Source of the DNA: Hemibagrus wyckioides
Taxonomy: Eukaryota; Chordata; Actinopteri; Siluriformes; Bagridae
Assembly: GCF_019097595.1 (NCBI RefSeq)
Contig: NC_080726.1
Span: 11,258,205 to 11,322,204 of the forward strand
DNA length: 64,000 nucleotides
Direction: 5' to 3'
In this document: positions 44,621-56,844 of the stretch, piece after piece
Layout: every line of letters starts with the position of its first letter
How positions within the stretch are numbered: position 1 is the first letter of the stretch
Program-made: the position numbers and the translations under genes
The notes under the pieces: model-generated
What the model saw: the letters and a program-made list of their open reading frames with translations, nothing else
Told to the model about the DNA's origin: nothing
The model's database searches: none

Positions 44621-47600
44621 CTTCTAAAATCTCTGTGTTATAATAATCACATGAATATCCCTTACAATCAAATAGGATTATGAAGCAAAGTGAGCAAACA
44701 TACCATATTGTATAAAATGAATGTGCTTGTATTGGCATTTGCTGTTTTAACAGTGTTAATTTGAGTATCTTTTAAGAAAGAAAACCATTTACTCAATTCT
44801 TTAAATGTAGTGTAAGATAATATTTCTTGGAAATGATGATGGAGGATAAAATGGATGATGGGTTTTTATTAGATGGCCTTTTATAATCTATAACATCAGG
44901 CAAAAATTAAAGCCAAATGAACAGGGCAGAACTCCTAAACCAAAACTGCCATCCCAAATACAGTGGACAAAAACCAGAGAAAGTCACATATACTAGATGA
45001 AGTCTAGGAAAATGGGCTTTGAATTGTAGGCTGATGGAACGAACAAATTAAACTGCGAAGTATTTAAAGGCTGAAGAGGTGATTAGTAAATGAGGTGCAG
45101 GTGAGTGTGCTTAATAAGCTGTTGAATTCATGGGAAAACCCAACTAAAGTCTATGAGTAGATTCTGACTTGAGTACCCATGTGTTACAGCTAATAGCTTT
45201 TGCTACTTAGGAAGGATAATCTGTCTATTTGTGCTTGAGGCCAAAGCCATGCCCCTCTGGAGACCATTACAACAGTGGATCGAGAATAAAATGTTGCGAC
45301 CGTCGATGGAGGTCTAAGGGGTAATGATGGCAGAGAAGTCTTATACTGATTAACATAAAGGCAAGCTAATGTAGCATTAGTGCCACTTCACAGAGCTCCT
45401 CTTACAGGAGACAGCACATGATGTGTCGCTTCTATTTTACTTGGCTGTAGCTTCCCATACAATGAATTTCTATCATAATGTTTTAATGATCGTTATTTTT
45501 CAGTTATGCACATCAGTGAGCGCTTGCAGCATGCCATTGTACATGTTTTTGCGTTGTTGCAAAGGAGGAATTGAAAGTGGTGCAGTGAAACAGCAATAAT
45601 TCTGTACTGACTCTGCAGCCATAAACTGATAAAATGATAAAACAGTAATGCTGATGAGGAAGTTGGAAGAATCTCAAATAACCTCTCCACTTTCTTAGTT
45701 TCTTGCTTAGTTCTAGGCGATATCTTATTCTGATGTAGCAGTGATAGTGCTCTCTCACTCTTCCTTCCAAAACATTTTAGAAAAACAAAATGTTTTACTT
45801 TGGGCTACATTACGATCTACTGCAAATCTACTGCACAGTATCTATTGTGCCATGATGGTGTGTAGTTTACTGCACAATAGATACTGATACTGAATAATTT
45901 CTCCCCTTCCTCTTGCTCCACTCCACCACGTTTATGGTGTACTTGCTGTCTTTGGAGCTGGTTGTATTTTAGTGTAGTGTTCGGCATCATCCTATGCGGC
46001 TATAGAACATTTCTATACAGTACTTTGATGCACAGAGTTGGGAAAGTATAAAAAAAGAAAGAAAGAGAAGCAATTATATGCTTCTTTATTTATGTTGCTG
46101 TCCTCCTGATTTGCTATCCCAACAGTTTGCCTCATAATTATAAATTAGCAATTTAAATCATCAGTGTAGGGAATGTGACAACTTTATCTAATGTTTAAAA
46201 ACCCTTCCTGGTAACTAGGGTTGGTATAATGCTCTTATGCCTGCTAATTAAATAGGCCGGGCTTCTTCACAGATCATTGGTTACTGCTGATTAAGGAGTG
46301 ATTGGAAGGTTATATAAATCAAAGACAACTAAGCCAGCTAATTATGTGCCACAGTCATTACACAAGCGAACATCCTACAGTGAAAAGGCATCTACACAAT
46401 CATCTCTGCTATTGGATAACATTGCCAAGGACTTGCCCTGCATGATCACACCAATAATGAAACTTACTATAAAATACGTTTCGAGAATAAGTTTTTGAGG
46501 GAAGAACAACCCTACAAACTTAATATTATAGAAAACATATTTGATGTCTTTGTCTTCTAGGTCCTAATTGAATAACATCCCAAATTTGCATATGTACGAG
46601 GAAAGAATGCCCAAACAAAACCTGAGCATGTTGGGAATGACTCGTAATAATTACAGGAATTGCATCATGTACAAAGTAACGGAAGAAATCGATATGGAAA
46701 TGAAGTTTTTGCATGTGCCACTTTGTTCTTGATAGATGGCAAGGTCAAGGCTCTAAAAGAAAATCAGAAATGTCAGAAATGTCAAACTGAAACTAAACCT
46801 TGCCAAACACACAGAACTGGATGTCCAGTACAATGACAGTTAAAGAGAGTGAGATGTGTTCAGAAACTCCTCATAATACAATAAGAATTCAAAATAAGAG
46901 TGCAGAATATGAACATGTGGGGAACATGAAATCTACAGTACTTTGCCACAGTAATGTTTATCCTTTTTAGAAGCTTTCTGATCAATAAGGTGTCATCCTG
47001 ATCAACCTTCTCATAATTCAAACCTGGTAGTCTTTTTCGTTTTTATCTTCTGGAGATGACTAGCACATGTGCATTGTTGTGAATTGTTTCTGAAAAGACA
47101 AAAAAAAAAAGATATTTTGCTCATTTGGTTGATATAGGCCTTGCCCTTTAAAAGCCTGGCAGCAGATCCAGAGGGTATTCACACCTAACATCCAGCGTTT
47201 TTGGGAAAGACACCAGGCTAGTCGTGAGTCTGATCAGAATAGAGTGGCTGATAAAAATAATAATAATAAGATAATCATAGAGCTGTTAACCAGCTTGTAC
47301 GTTTGTACCTGTTTTTACACATGCGGTCTTTACTTTATATTGTTGAGCCTCTAAAAAGACATTCTTCATGTTCAGACTCTTGGTTTTTGGTCTTGGTCTT
47401 GGTTGTGCTTGGTTTGGAATAACAATATCAGGCTGTAATGTCCTTTAGGATTTTGTCATAAAGCCAATAGACGCTGGTGATAAGCTCAGCATAACATCAG
47501 TCATCTTTTCACTGACTGTCATTTCATGAAAGTTTGCCGCTCCCTGTCATGAATCATGCAACAAAGTGAAATCCACACACTTCATCTGACTTGGATTCTC

Positions 47601-50150
47601 ATATGTCAAAATTATAGAGTTCTGTGACGTGGATTTGTATGATGGATATTTTTAAGTAATTGTCACCATTCCACACAGCACTGTGAGCTTTAAAAAGCAT
47701 CAATAAATCCTTAAATCAACTGGTTTTGGTTCAGTACTCACAAATTATGTTGCACATCAAGTCACGACCCAACACTGCTCTAAAGTTGTCTATCAAATAG
47801 AATTAAATGAAGAAACTCACAAGAATTTAGCATAATAATGTTATTATTAATACTAACAATTATTCATTGCTTTGGACTAGTAAAGCTGGATAATCATCAT
47901 TTATAACTGAAGATAACGGGAAATAATGCACTTTATGTGTTGAGTTGTTATGGTTGTACCTCACAGCATAACCATTTACAATGGAAAATATCTTATAATT
48001 GCTTAATAAAGTGCAAAATGAATTATTCACAGCATTCATATTAAAATGGGCCACTATATAAATGTATACACATAATCCTGAGTAAGTGCAATTTACCTAG
48101 CCTTACAAATATAACAATCGACTAAGCCAAATATTGAATTACAAATTGTTTGTGCGATATAAAAACTATTAATTGCATAAACATAACAGTGAGATTTAAG
48201 TGCAGCTAACAAGATCAGAGCTGAATTCATAGTCTGGGCAAATCAAAGGGAATCCTGGGGGTGTATTATATTTTAATAAGTGTCTCAAAATTAGGATAGT
48301 ACAATCTGCTGATTTGTGTAATAGTCACTTGGCTTAATACTGTGTGCTGCGTATAAGTAGCTGTTTAATACTATATACTCCTCTGTATGGTGTCATTGGA
48401 CATTGGGGTTTATTTCAACTGATTTGTGGCGGATTTGCACAGAGGAGCTTTTTGGTCATGTCGATTGCAGACGGTAATGCAATATCCTCTGTATTCGTGT
48501 GGGCCTTTTTGCATTTGGCAATGCGATGAGCGAGTTTGTATGATACATAAAGTGCTTGTTCCTGAAGAGTGCACACATTTTTGAACTGAGAGGATATTGA
48601 AACTGAACACGCTTATGTTTATGGTTTAAGTGTTGTGTATGTGTAAATACCAAAAAACGTTGTGGGCTGCACAAACCACACTTGTGTTCTGTGCAGGTAA
48701 CGCCATATGTTGTATAATCTGGGTCTTATTTTCATTTACCTTCCATACCATAGTTATTTTTTCCCAGTCTTTTATATGAAGAGGAAAATTCAGTCATTTA
48801 TTCGTGTTTATAGATGAATTAGCACCAAATTCGGTGGAATTTAATTGGATGCACTAGCCAATGACTGAATTTGTTACTGGCTAAAACAACACCCTAACCT
48901 TAAACCTAATCCTATGGGATTCATATTTTGCCATCATTTTCCATTTTATTATGTGTTCTACCCAGCAGTTTGTCACCCAATCTTAAAGGACCCCTGCCTT
49001 AAATTCTTACATATTATGCAGTAAATTGCTAATATACGCCAATATGAATTAAAATCATTGACACCGACATTAATTTGGGTACAAGATATAAGTATGAAGG
49101 ACATGTCATTACCATTTAGTGTTAATTATTCAATCCAGCCTGATAGGCCATTAACATATCAATCTTTATGCACCTCTCTTCTTTCCTGCAAGCCACAGCA
49201 GGGCATAAAGGAAGAGATAATTGCTAAACAGAACCGGAAGCCCTAGACTCTGTCTGAAACAGGTTTAAGCCAGTGATGTCCTTAAAGTTTCACCTTCACT
49301 GGTAGCCCTTTACATTTACTTTATTTATTTATTTATTTATTTTAAATTGTGCCTTCTGAATGAAAAGAAAAAGAGTGAGTGAGAAAATGAGAATTTGTTG
49401 ATGAGGATCAAACAGTCTTATCACCCTATGGCATCTCAACTCTTGCACTGATGTCCTGCATAAGCTCTTAGCATTAGTCAAGGGCTTTATGAAAGCCTAC
49501 CTAAGATAATTAGAAAAACTAGAATGACTTTCATTCCACAGATGGTGAGGTCAGTAGAGTCTTTCTGTAGTAAACACTCCACTATCAATAAACTGACATC
49601 AGGGGACTCGTAAATTTGCAGTCCATCTTCCAAATGTGAGGCCATGCTTTAGGTCTGTTTTTTAAGTCTAGTATCTTATTTAACATGTTGATTGACTTTG
49701 GTCACTTGGTGTGTTTTTGAAAAGCCCATTAAAATTTGTAGTCGCTGTCACATTCAGTGAATTTCAGAACGATTTGTTTCAAAAGAATGGGCAACAGTGA
49801 TTCAAATTTTCCACTTGAAGAATTTAAGAAAGCATTTACATTTTTTACGGACAAAAAGTCATTTTCTCTAAGAACTTTTCTTAATTTAGTATTTTCATAA
49901 GTAGGCAAATGACTGACAGCCCTAAACCAAACAAAAAGCAGTGTTTGAATGCTTTATTGGAACTGCATTTGGAAAGGTACATTCTGGTCAGATAGGACCA
50001 AAATCAAATATTTTTGCTCAGAATTAGTTGTGGGTGAAACTTAGTAGAAAATGATGAAAATGTTTGATCTGAATTAAAGGCAGTCTGCTTGTATAAATCT
50101 AAAATTAGAAAGGAGGTGGCTATTTTTTTGCATGGACGAATATCCAAATG
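44621..50150. other. Gene desert segment
   Basis: No supported gene and few recognisable repeats over 5.5 kb. A perfect 15-bp inverted repeat occurs at 45836-45886. A stretch at about 47100-47560 has balanced composition. Short frames are not protein-like. Confidence 0.5.
45836..45886. repeat. Perfect 15-bp inverted repeat (hairpin)
   Basis: Left arm cagtatctattgtgc (45836-45850) and right arm gcacaatagatactg (45872-45886) pair without mismatch around a 21-base loop. It is short compared with a typical pre-miRNA stem. I know of no microRNA at this locus. Confidence 0.8.
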
Positions 50151-50156
50151 ACCTTA

Positions 50157-50217
<61 letters not shown>
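50157..50217. repeat. (ATT)n microsatellite
   Basis: Twenty near-perfect ATT units ending in ttttccc. Confidence 0.97.
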
Positions 50218-50464
50218 TTCCCAAAACTATGGCGTCTGTATAATATTCTTATAATATAATATATTTATATAGTTGCCTGTATCTGGGGTGGACATGTATG
50301 ATAATGCTGTGTGCTTAAATGATGTCTATCTGTATCTTTAAGGAGAGTCTCTTCTAGTGAGCAGTGAGTAGTGCGAAATCATAGATAGAAGTAATCTACC
50401 TGCCTCTGTAGGAGACCCTGACACAGGGCTTTGTGCCATGACCAGGAGCTGTTAGCATCTATAA

Positions 50465-50468
<4 letters not shown>

Positions 50469-50499
<31 letters not shown>

Positions 50500-50503
50500 T
50501 GTG
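50469..50503. repeat. (GT)n microsatellite
   Basis: GT dinucleotides with one TT interruption near the right end. Confidence 0.95.
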
Positions 50504-50699
50504 GCTTTTGAATCAATAAAGTGATAAAATTTAAAGGCAAGAAACAATACAGCCAAGAATCCTTTGAGAATTAAAACCATAAAAGTGACACAAGCCAGGG
50601 GTATAAGCAAAGACTGCAGCCTATGAATTCTGAATTTCAACAAGTTATAGGCTCACAGGTTCAATAAAAGTGCAACGGCAAGAACGCAAGTCATTTTTT

Positions 50700-51480
50700 T
50701 CTCTTTATGGAGAAATGGGATGCAGTGTTACTATCTAACTATGTCTGATGAGGCTGCATTAAAGACACCGGTAGCTTGGTCTTATTTTGTGTTTGGGTAA
50801 TTAGTCCATTATAGCATGCATGGATGTCTATGGCTCTCTTTAGACAGAATAAAAGGCCCAGAAGAGTGTGACTAAGTAGCTAATCACTCATTCTGAGTAA
50901 TTGTGCAGGTGAAATGTAAGTAAACTCCGCAAGCATGCCTGAGCACTCGGGCACCAGATGCCAGCTTTGCTTGCCAAACATGCATGCACGTGACCACTTC
51001 ATTAAGAGGCAAGCTATGGGTTCATTGGTTGATGCCTTTCGATCTTTAGTGAACCTTGGCATCCCTTTGCTGGGTCATTCCTGATCAGGGAATGCAGCCA
51101 GCATTCATTATGGATAAAACAAAGGAAACAGGAAATAAATATGCATGGCAAACATTGCGAAGGCTGGCCACAGAAAACAGACAATGATGTTTAAAACCTG
51201 GATTGGAATTAAAACTGTTTCCTCTATGCAGCAGATTATAGAAACATTAAGCAATAATTACCGTAATGAAAATTATTGGAGCATCAAAAGGTGGCAGGGA
51301 AGCTGGGTACATCTGGATTATACAGCTGGCTGCAGAGGTGTTCAAGGTGGGAGGGAGATGGCATTCATTTTATTTTTCTCTCGGTTACAAAAGCAGGGGA
51401 TGAGGGCGGAGACATGTTGGCACCCATACAGATTGGAAATGATCTCAAAGGCTGATGAACTGTACCTTGTATTGTTTTGT
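50700..51480. promoter_or_regulatory. Candidate conserved non-coding element / enhancer
   Basis: About 0.75 kb free of repeats, with balanced base composition inside AT-rich desert. It is dense in words bound by developmental regulators: gggtaattagtcc and aagcaataattacc (homeodomain), aaacaaaggaaac (SOX/HMG), aatatgcatgg (POU-like) and atgcacgtgacc (E-box). It ends at a T-run (51479-51503). This is judged on appearance only; no alignment was possible. Confidence 0.35.
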
Positions 51481-51504
51481 TTTTTTTTTTTTTTTTTTTT
51501 TTTG

Positions 51505-52960
51505 AAATTATGGTTTGGCATGCTTGTTGTGCTCCCCATCTGAGGATAGTTTAATACACCTAGGGTGTGTGCCAGGCTTCATTGAATTATTCGCATGACA
51601 GCATTTTGTTTCTGGTTAAATTACTTGTATTAAGATGAGCCTGATAGAATTAGACAAAGGCATGGGCCATTTCAAAGCAAACACAATGATGCTAACTCAA
51701 AAGATGAACCAGAACAGAGCATAAGCCAATAATAAACAACTTTAACACAAAAAAAATGTGTAGTTTAATGATGTCCAAGAATAATAAAGGGGATAGATAT
51801 GTATAACTTAAGCAAGACTTTAAGGTTCAGGAGACACCGGTACATTTACATCAATGTAAATGCTACAGGCAATGCAATAAATTACAATGAATTGTAGTTA
51901 GTAATCACTGAAGTCGAAGCACCAATTAAGTTCCTGAAAAAAACGAAATCATCACATGACTAACATATGAGCATCTTCATACCTAACAGTGTAATTTACT
52001 TCACCGGCTCTGCGTGTTCAAAACAAATCCGTGCTAGATAAAACTCCGCTGTTTCCATCTTGTCAGATTTTATTAGGCCAACTCTAACACACAACAGATC
52101 TGAGAGCGCACAGCTTGTGCTCATCACCTCAACCTGTGATTTCAAGAGAAAACTTGGTAATTACAGCTAATTTCATTAACATTCACACATACCATCCCAT
52201 TCGCAGCTCTTTATGTTGCACATGTGCTTTATATAAACAGGTGGTGGAGCAAACACGGAACAAATGTATTACTTCTGTAGGGACCAACTAGGTCTGATCC
52301 TAGCAAGACTTGCTGAATATAGAGCTTATGAAGATCAACAAACTTTATTAAAGACATATCAGTTATTAAGGAGACTTTACATTTGTCAGTATAGAGCTTA
52401 AAAAGCTAAACTGTCCTTAATACAAAAATCTTTGAAATTTCATTGCATCTCTAATAATATAATGGTCTTAATTAACATTATACTTGCTTGATGTTAGCTA
52501 ATTGTAACATATTGTAACTGATTTTATTTTACATAAATGAATTCAAAAGGTTCTCTGTTTACCTTGCCAGAAATCTTTCATGCAGAAAAATCAAGTCAGG
52601 ATGAGAGCACTAGCCAAAAGATCACTTCTGGGGAGAACTGGGTGGAGGTTCCTCAGAGCGAATTAATATCAGAGATCTCAGAGTGTTCTGCAGGTCTGCA
52701 AAGAGACAGGTCTGCTAATTCTGCAGTTATAAGCAGATGTTGCTTACAAATGAGATTTTCTAGCTTGATTGAATCTGTAGCTTCTATGTTATGTTCTTTT
52801 GCAGAGACACTTGTCTAAGCCGGGAAAAATGATACTAATGCTATTTTGCAGCTTGTACTAACCATTATTAGCAGAGATGAACTCCAGAATGTGTGTTTCA
52901 TTTCATAAAATATAGAAAAAAGCAAAACATCTGAGTCTGCTGTATTACAGATCACCCAGT
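51505..52960. other. Gene desert segment
   Basis: No supported gene. A 93-codon plus frame at 52537-52818 is open but has no recognisable domain, no splice context and no codon-level sign of selection that I can judge. A small palindrome (acatttacat-ca-atgtaaatg) lies at about 51842-51863. Confidence 0.5.
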
Positions 52961-52989
52961 ACTTGTTCTTTCATAAACATGTAGCATAA

Positions 52990-53520
52990 TGCAGACATTA
53001 CTATGGTAATGACTTACCATGAGCCGTGCGATGATCTGAATTGAACTTCCAGATCTGCTGTTGTATTAATTGCATCTGCCTGGCAGGCTTGCAGTAATTT
53101 ACTATGACGTATCGAGTTTTGTCGTTAATGTGGCCATTAAATCATGGTGCCATTATTAGGACTGAGGAACCTGGCACCCCTCGACGAGATGTACAGTGCT
53201 GCAGAGCAGCTCGAGCACCAGAGCCAAGATGGATGGGCCGTGGTGTGGGCAGGATAAGATGGCCTCCGTTGGGCGGTTTGGGTTAGCTGAGGCCATCAAT
53301 CAGAGTGGCAGCAGAGATCTAGGCTCAGGTGGTGTAATGATCCGGGTAGCATGTGGTCACCCTTTCTTTGGCCGCTGGGTTCGAGGGTCTGCCCACTTCG
53401 CTGGACCCTGTGTTCCGTCGTTCATCACCAGAGTCATCTGCACAGAGGCAGTGGAGTTTGCAGCTTTGTGGTCATTGTCTAAAGATAACTTTGGGTTAAG
53501 TCAGACATGATGACCTGAGG
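52990..53520. promoter_or_regulatory. GC-rich island with homeobox-like sites, candidate enhancer or ncRNA promoter
   Basis: The left part (53050-53160) carries ttgtattaattgcatct, cgttaatgtggccattaaat and gccattattagg. The right part (53160-53480) is the most GC- and CpG-rich stretch of the desert. Two plus frames (53104-53286, 53196-53510) are open through it, but neither resembles a known protein. It could be a conserved enhancer or the promoter of an unannotated transcript. Confidence 0.4.
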
Positions 53521-56500
53521 AAAGCAATTACTAAGAGTGAAGAGGCTGGAACTATTTATTGACCCAAAGTTCAGAGGGAAATTGCATAGGTTTCATCAGA
53601 GTCCATTGAACATGTGGTGCATACAGTTGAACATACCACAGAAAATATTTACACTGAATTTTTGTGCTCTTTTCTAAAAGTAGTACTAGTTCTCAAACTA
53701 GTAAACGCTGCTTTGCTTCTTGCTGTCCTTGTTACACACTGAATGACTGAACATCAGGCACCTTGTGTGAACTTTAAGGATGTTTATGTCTTAAATGAAT
53801 TTTTTGACAGTGTTTATACATACACTAACTATACCTATAGCCATCATTGTACCAACAATTACACTTAAATTAGCTTCATGTCAAAAATGTCAAAAGAGTT
53901 TATAAAAAATTACAAAAAAAATAACTGCATATATTTTATATGATCTAAAAGATTTTGACACATTCAACTGAATGTACTTTCTCACTTATCTAGTCAATTT
54001 CATATAACGTTTTGTAAAACTTCACTATCAGATCCACAAATAAACGTATTTGAATATTTAAGTTGATAATGATGAACATATGCTCTAAACCATATTTTAT
54101 TAGATCCAGGAAATAATCAAGCATTTATATTAACAGCCAAATAACACATAAATAAAATAGCAATGGTAATATTTAAGTATTTATTCCATGTTACCTCATT
54201 CTGTTAATTAATATTGTGACATTTAGTATCACTATGATATGTTTTAAGTTATAATAGATGAACTCAAATTGTGGGTTCACCGTTAACGTGTACAAAAAGT
54301 CTTATAATGTGCATGTTCTTTATTAACAGTAAGCAATGCCGGTACACTTACAGTAGCTATTACCATTATTGATAGATTTTTAAATATGACTCAGTTGGCT
54401 GTTAAAGTAAGAGCTTGATTATATCACACACTAAAAATTACTGGCTGTATTAATTAACTATGTGAATATTATCTAAAATTTAACTTAATTATTTCATATA
54501 CTCTTTATCAAAAATTTGAATATTTTAGCAAGTGAAACTATCTTCATTATAGTCAAATATATCTGGTATTTTCCATTATAAGAAACAAAAACAGCAACAA
54601 AAAAACCCCCAAATATTATTCAGCCTTTAGACATTTTACTCATTTTAAGTGTGAAAGTCGAGAAATTACATGAATTATTTACCCTTTTCTGTGATATAAT
54701 GTCATTCTATTGTTGAGATAAAAAAAGATGTTAAATAAAAAACTTTTTCTCATGATCTCAAGATAAAAAGAAAAAGCTTTTTAAGCTTTGCATGATTGCG
54801 CAATTTGGCTTACACACTGTACATCATAGATGAGTGTATCTGTTTTTGCTTTTCAGGGACTAAGACGAGGAAATAGCAGTATGTTTGCCAGTACAAGACA
54901 ATTACCACCTTGACAAGGTGGTATAATCCTCAGTAATAGAATGCAATTACTGCAGAATTAATAACACCAATAGTTGACAGTGGCCACAATTCTATAATGC
55001 TAGTATGCTACTGCTACTACTACTGCTACTGTTCAGAAAAGAACTTTTGCTGTCACAACATCACAAAAAATAAGTTTTTATGAAAAAACAAAACAAAAAC
55101 AAATTTATGTTATCTTAAGACCACATGAAAAATAAGTTGTGATCTACAGATAATGGTACAAAACCCTTTGAGGCACCAGACCTAATTTAAAGCAGACAGT
55201 ATACAGTATGACTTCTCCTGGAGCTCTAACAGATATGTTAGGAAGAGTGGGAGGCAAATAAAGAGAATCCAAAAGCTGCTCAGAGGATAAAGAGGTTCAG
55301 AAATGTTGTGCAATATATTCCAAATTAGTATTTGAGGACGCATCTTATAGAGCTCTCATTTACTGCATGGAAATATCTGCATAAACCCTTTAAAAATCCA
55401 GAAACAGGGATGAACTTTCGGGCATTCTCATGGGGATGATAATGAGATGAATGCTAACACCACGGTAAAGGTAGTGAAATAATGAACAGTCAGTACGGCA
55501 CATTTTTATACTAGACGCAGTAAACGCTTCAGTAGTAGATCCGTGTCTAATTGTGCCTCATTTTTAATCACGGTAGGCTTTTATACTAAGTGTACACATA
55601 AACCACTTTTCTGCATGAATTATACTTATAATATCTCATGCACAATTTCTGATTAGGAGACACTATATGTGCAGAGTTTACAGAAGTTTTCAATAGTGCA
55701 GTGTATGCCCATAATCTAAGTAGTACTTCACAGTCTTTATTTCATTCTGTAGTCATTTTGCATGCAGGTCATGTTCTCACCTCAATTAAAAAAATAAAGC
55801 TGAAGATGCAACTGAGCTTAGGAGTGAAAATCTCACCGATTTAAACTTTATTTAATCATATACAATGGTAGTACATCATCATAACTCGATGCAAAAAACT
55901 GAAATAAATGATTCACTTGCTGCTTACTGCCTTTCTTTCAGCTCCTTATTGAAGATTTAAGGTATATAATTGGCAAAAGCCAATGCAACTTATGTCAGCC
56001 TTTTAACTTTAATAAGATCAACTTCTTTCTCTGTTTTGTAATGTGACAATATTAAACTGATTAGTGTTGCATTTCTGTAGACATTAATACAGATGTATAG
56101 ATGATACTTAGGTACATAATGACAAATAATATTTACAGTATTATTTTTATGTGATACAAAGCGCTTGAAAGATTGGTGCACTTTCTAAAAGACTGATAAT
56201 GTGAATAATTCATGATGAGGAGTACTGAGGTGGGAAGGCTATCGGAATGCTGGAGAGATGGGGTGAGGATGGCCCACTGGCTCAAGCGGATGTTCAGGGT
56301 CGTAATACTGACATCATATGTGTCTTTCGTGATTATAATGAAAGACTACCTGTCAAAGCAAACGCATAAATGTTTTGTTGCTATAAAATAAATATCTTCA
56401 TTTGGTCCGGAGAGTATTTGAACCTCAGTGCTAAACTGTATTTATTATAGAAATGAGAAAGCGTTTATTTATTCATGGAGAGGACGGCTTTAAATAAGGT

Positions 56501-56760
56501 GTACTGAAATGTTGTGATATTGAATTTAAAATACTGTTGACTGGAGCAGTGGAAAGGCAAATCTTAGTCATATAATAATATTGATTTAATGATTATTCAT
56601 GCTAAATAGAAAGTTGCCCTTTTCCATTTCAAGTTATAGCACCATTCATGCAGTGATTCCCAGGAAAAGAAAAATCTGGCATTTGAGGCTAAACAATTAC
56701 CTGATCTGCCCTTTAACTGAGATGCAGTATGTCGTAGATGCTCTTCAAACAGAAAGATGC
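53521..56760. other. Gene desert segment, strongly AT-rich
   Basis: From 53.6 to 54.8 kb the sequence is very AT-rich with no recognisable elements. A perfect 21-bp palindrome centres at 54913 (taccaccttg-a-caaggtggta). Sequence at 56190-56410, with tcgtgattataatgaaagac, looks less random than its flanks. No supported gene. Confidence 0.5.
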
Positions 56761-56762
56761 AG

Positions 56763-56799
56763 AGAGAGAGAGACTACTAATAGAAAGAGCACTCAGGGA

Positions 56800-56842
<43 letters not shown>
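56763..56842. repeat. (GA)n and (GT)n-(GA)n microsatellites
   Basis: A short GA run at 56763-56773, then GT dinucleotides from 56799 passing into GA to 56842. Confidence 0.94.

Positions 56843-56844
<2 letters not shown>

Noticed and set aside
45836..45886. Calling the hairpin a microRNA gene
   Set aside because: The stem is only 15 bp, too short for a typical precursor, and there is no known microRNA at this locus to compare with.
52537..52818. 93-codon plus frame as a small protein gene
   Set aside because: Ser/Glu-rich but without motif, signal or homolog that I know. Chance openness is plausible.
53196..53510. 104-codon plus frame as a gene
   Set aside because: The openness follows from high GC content, which makes stop codons rarer; the translation resembles nothing known. 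Kept as a compositional anomaly instead.
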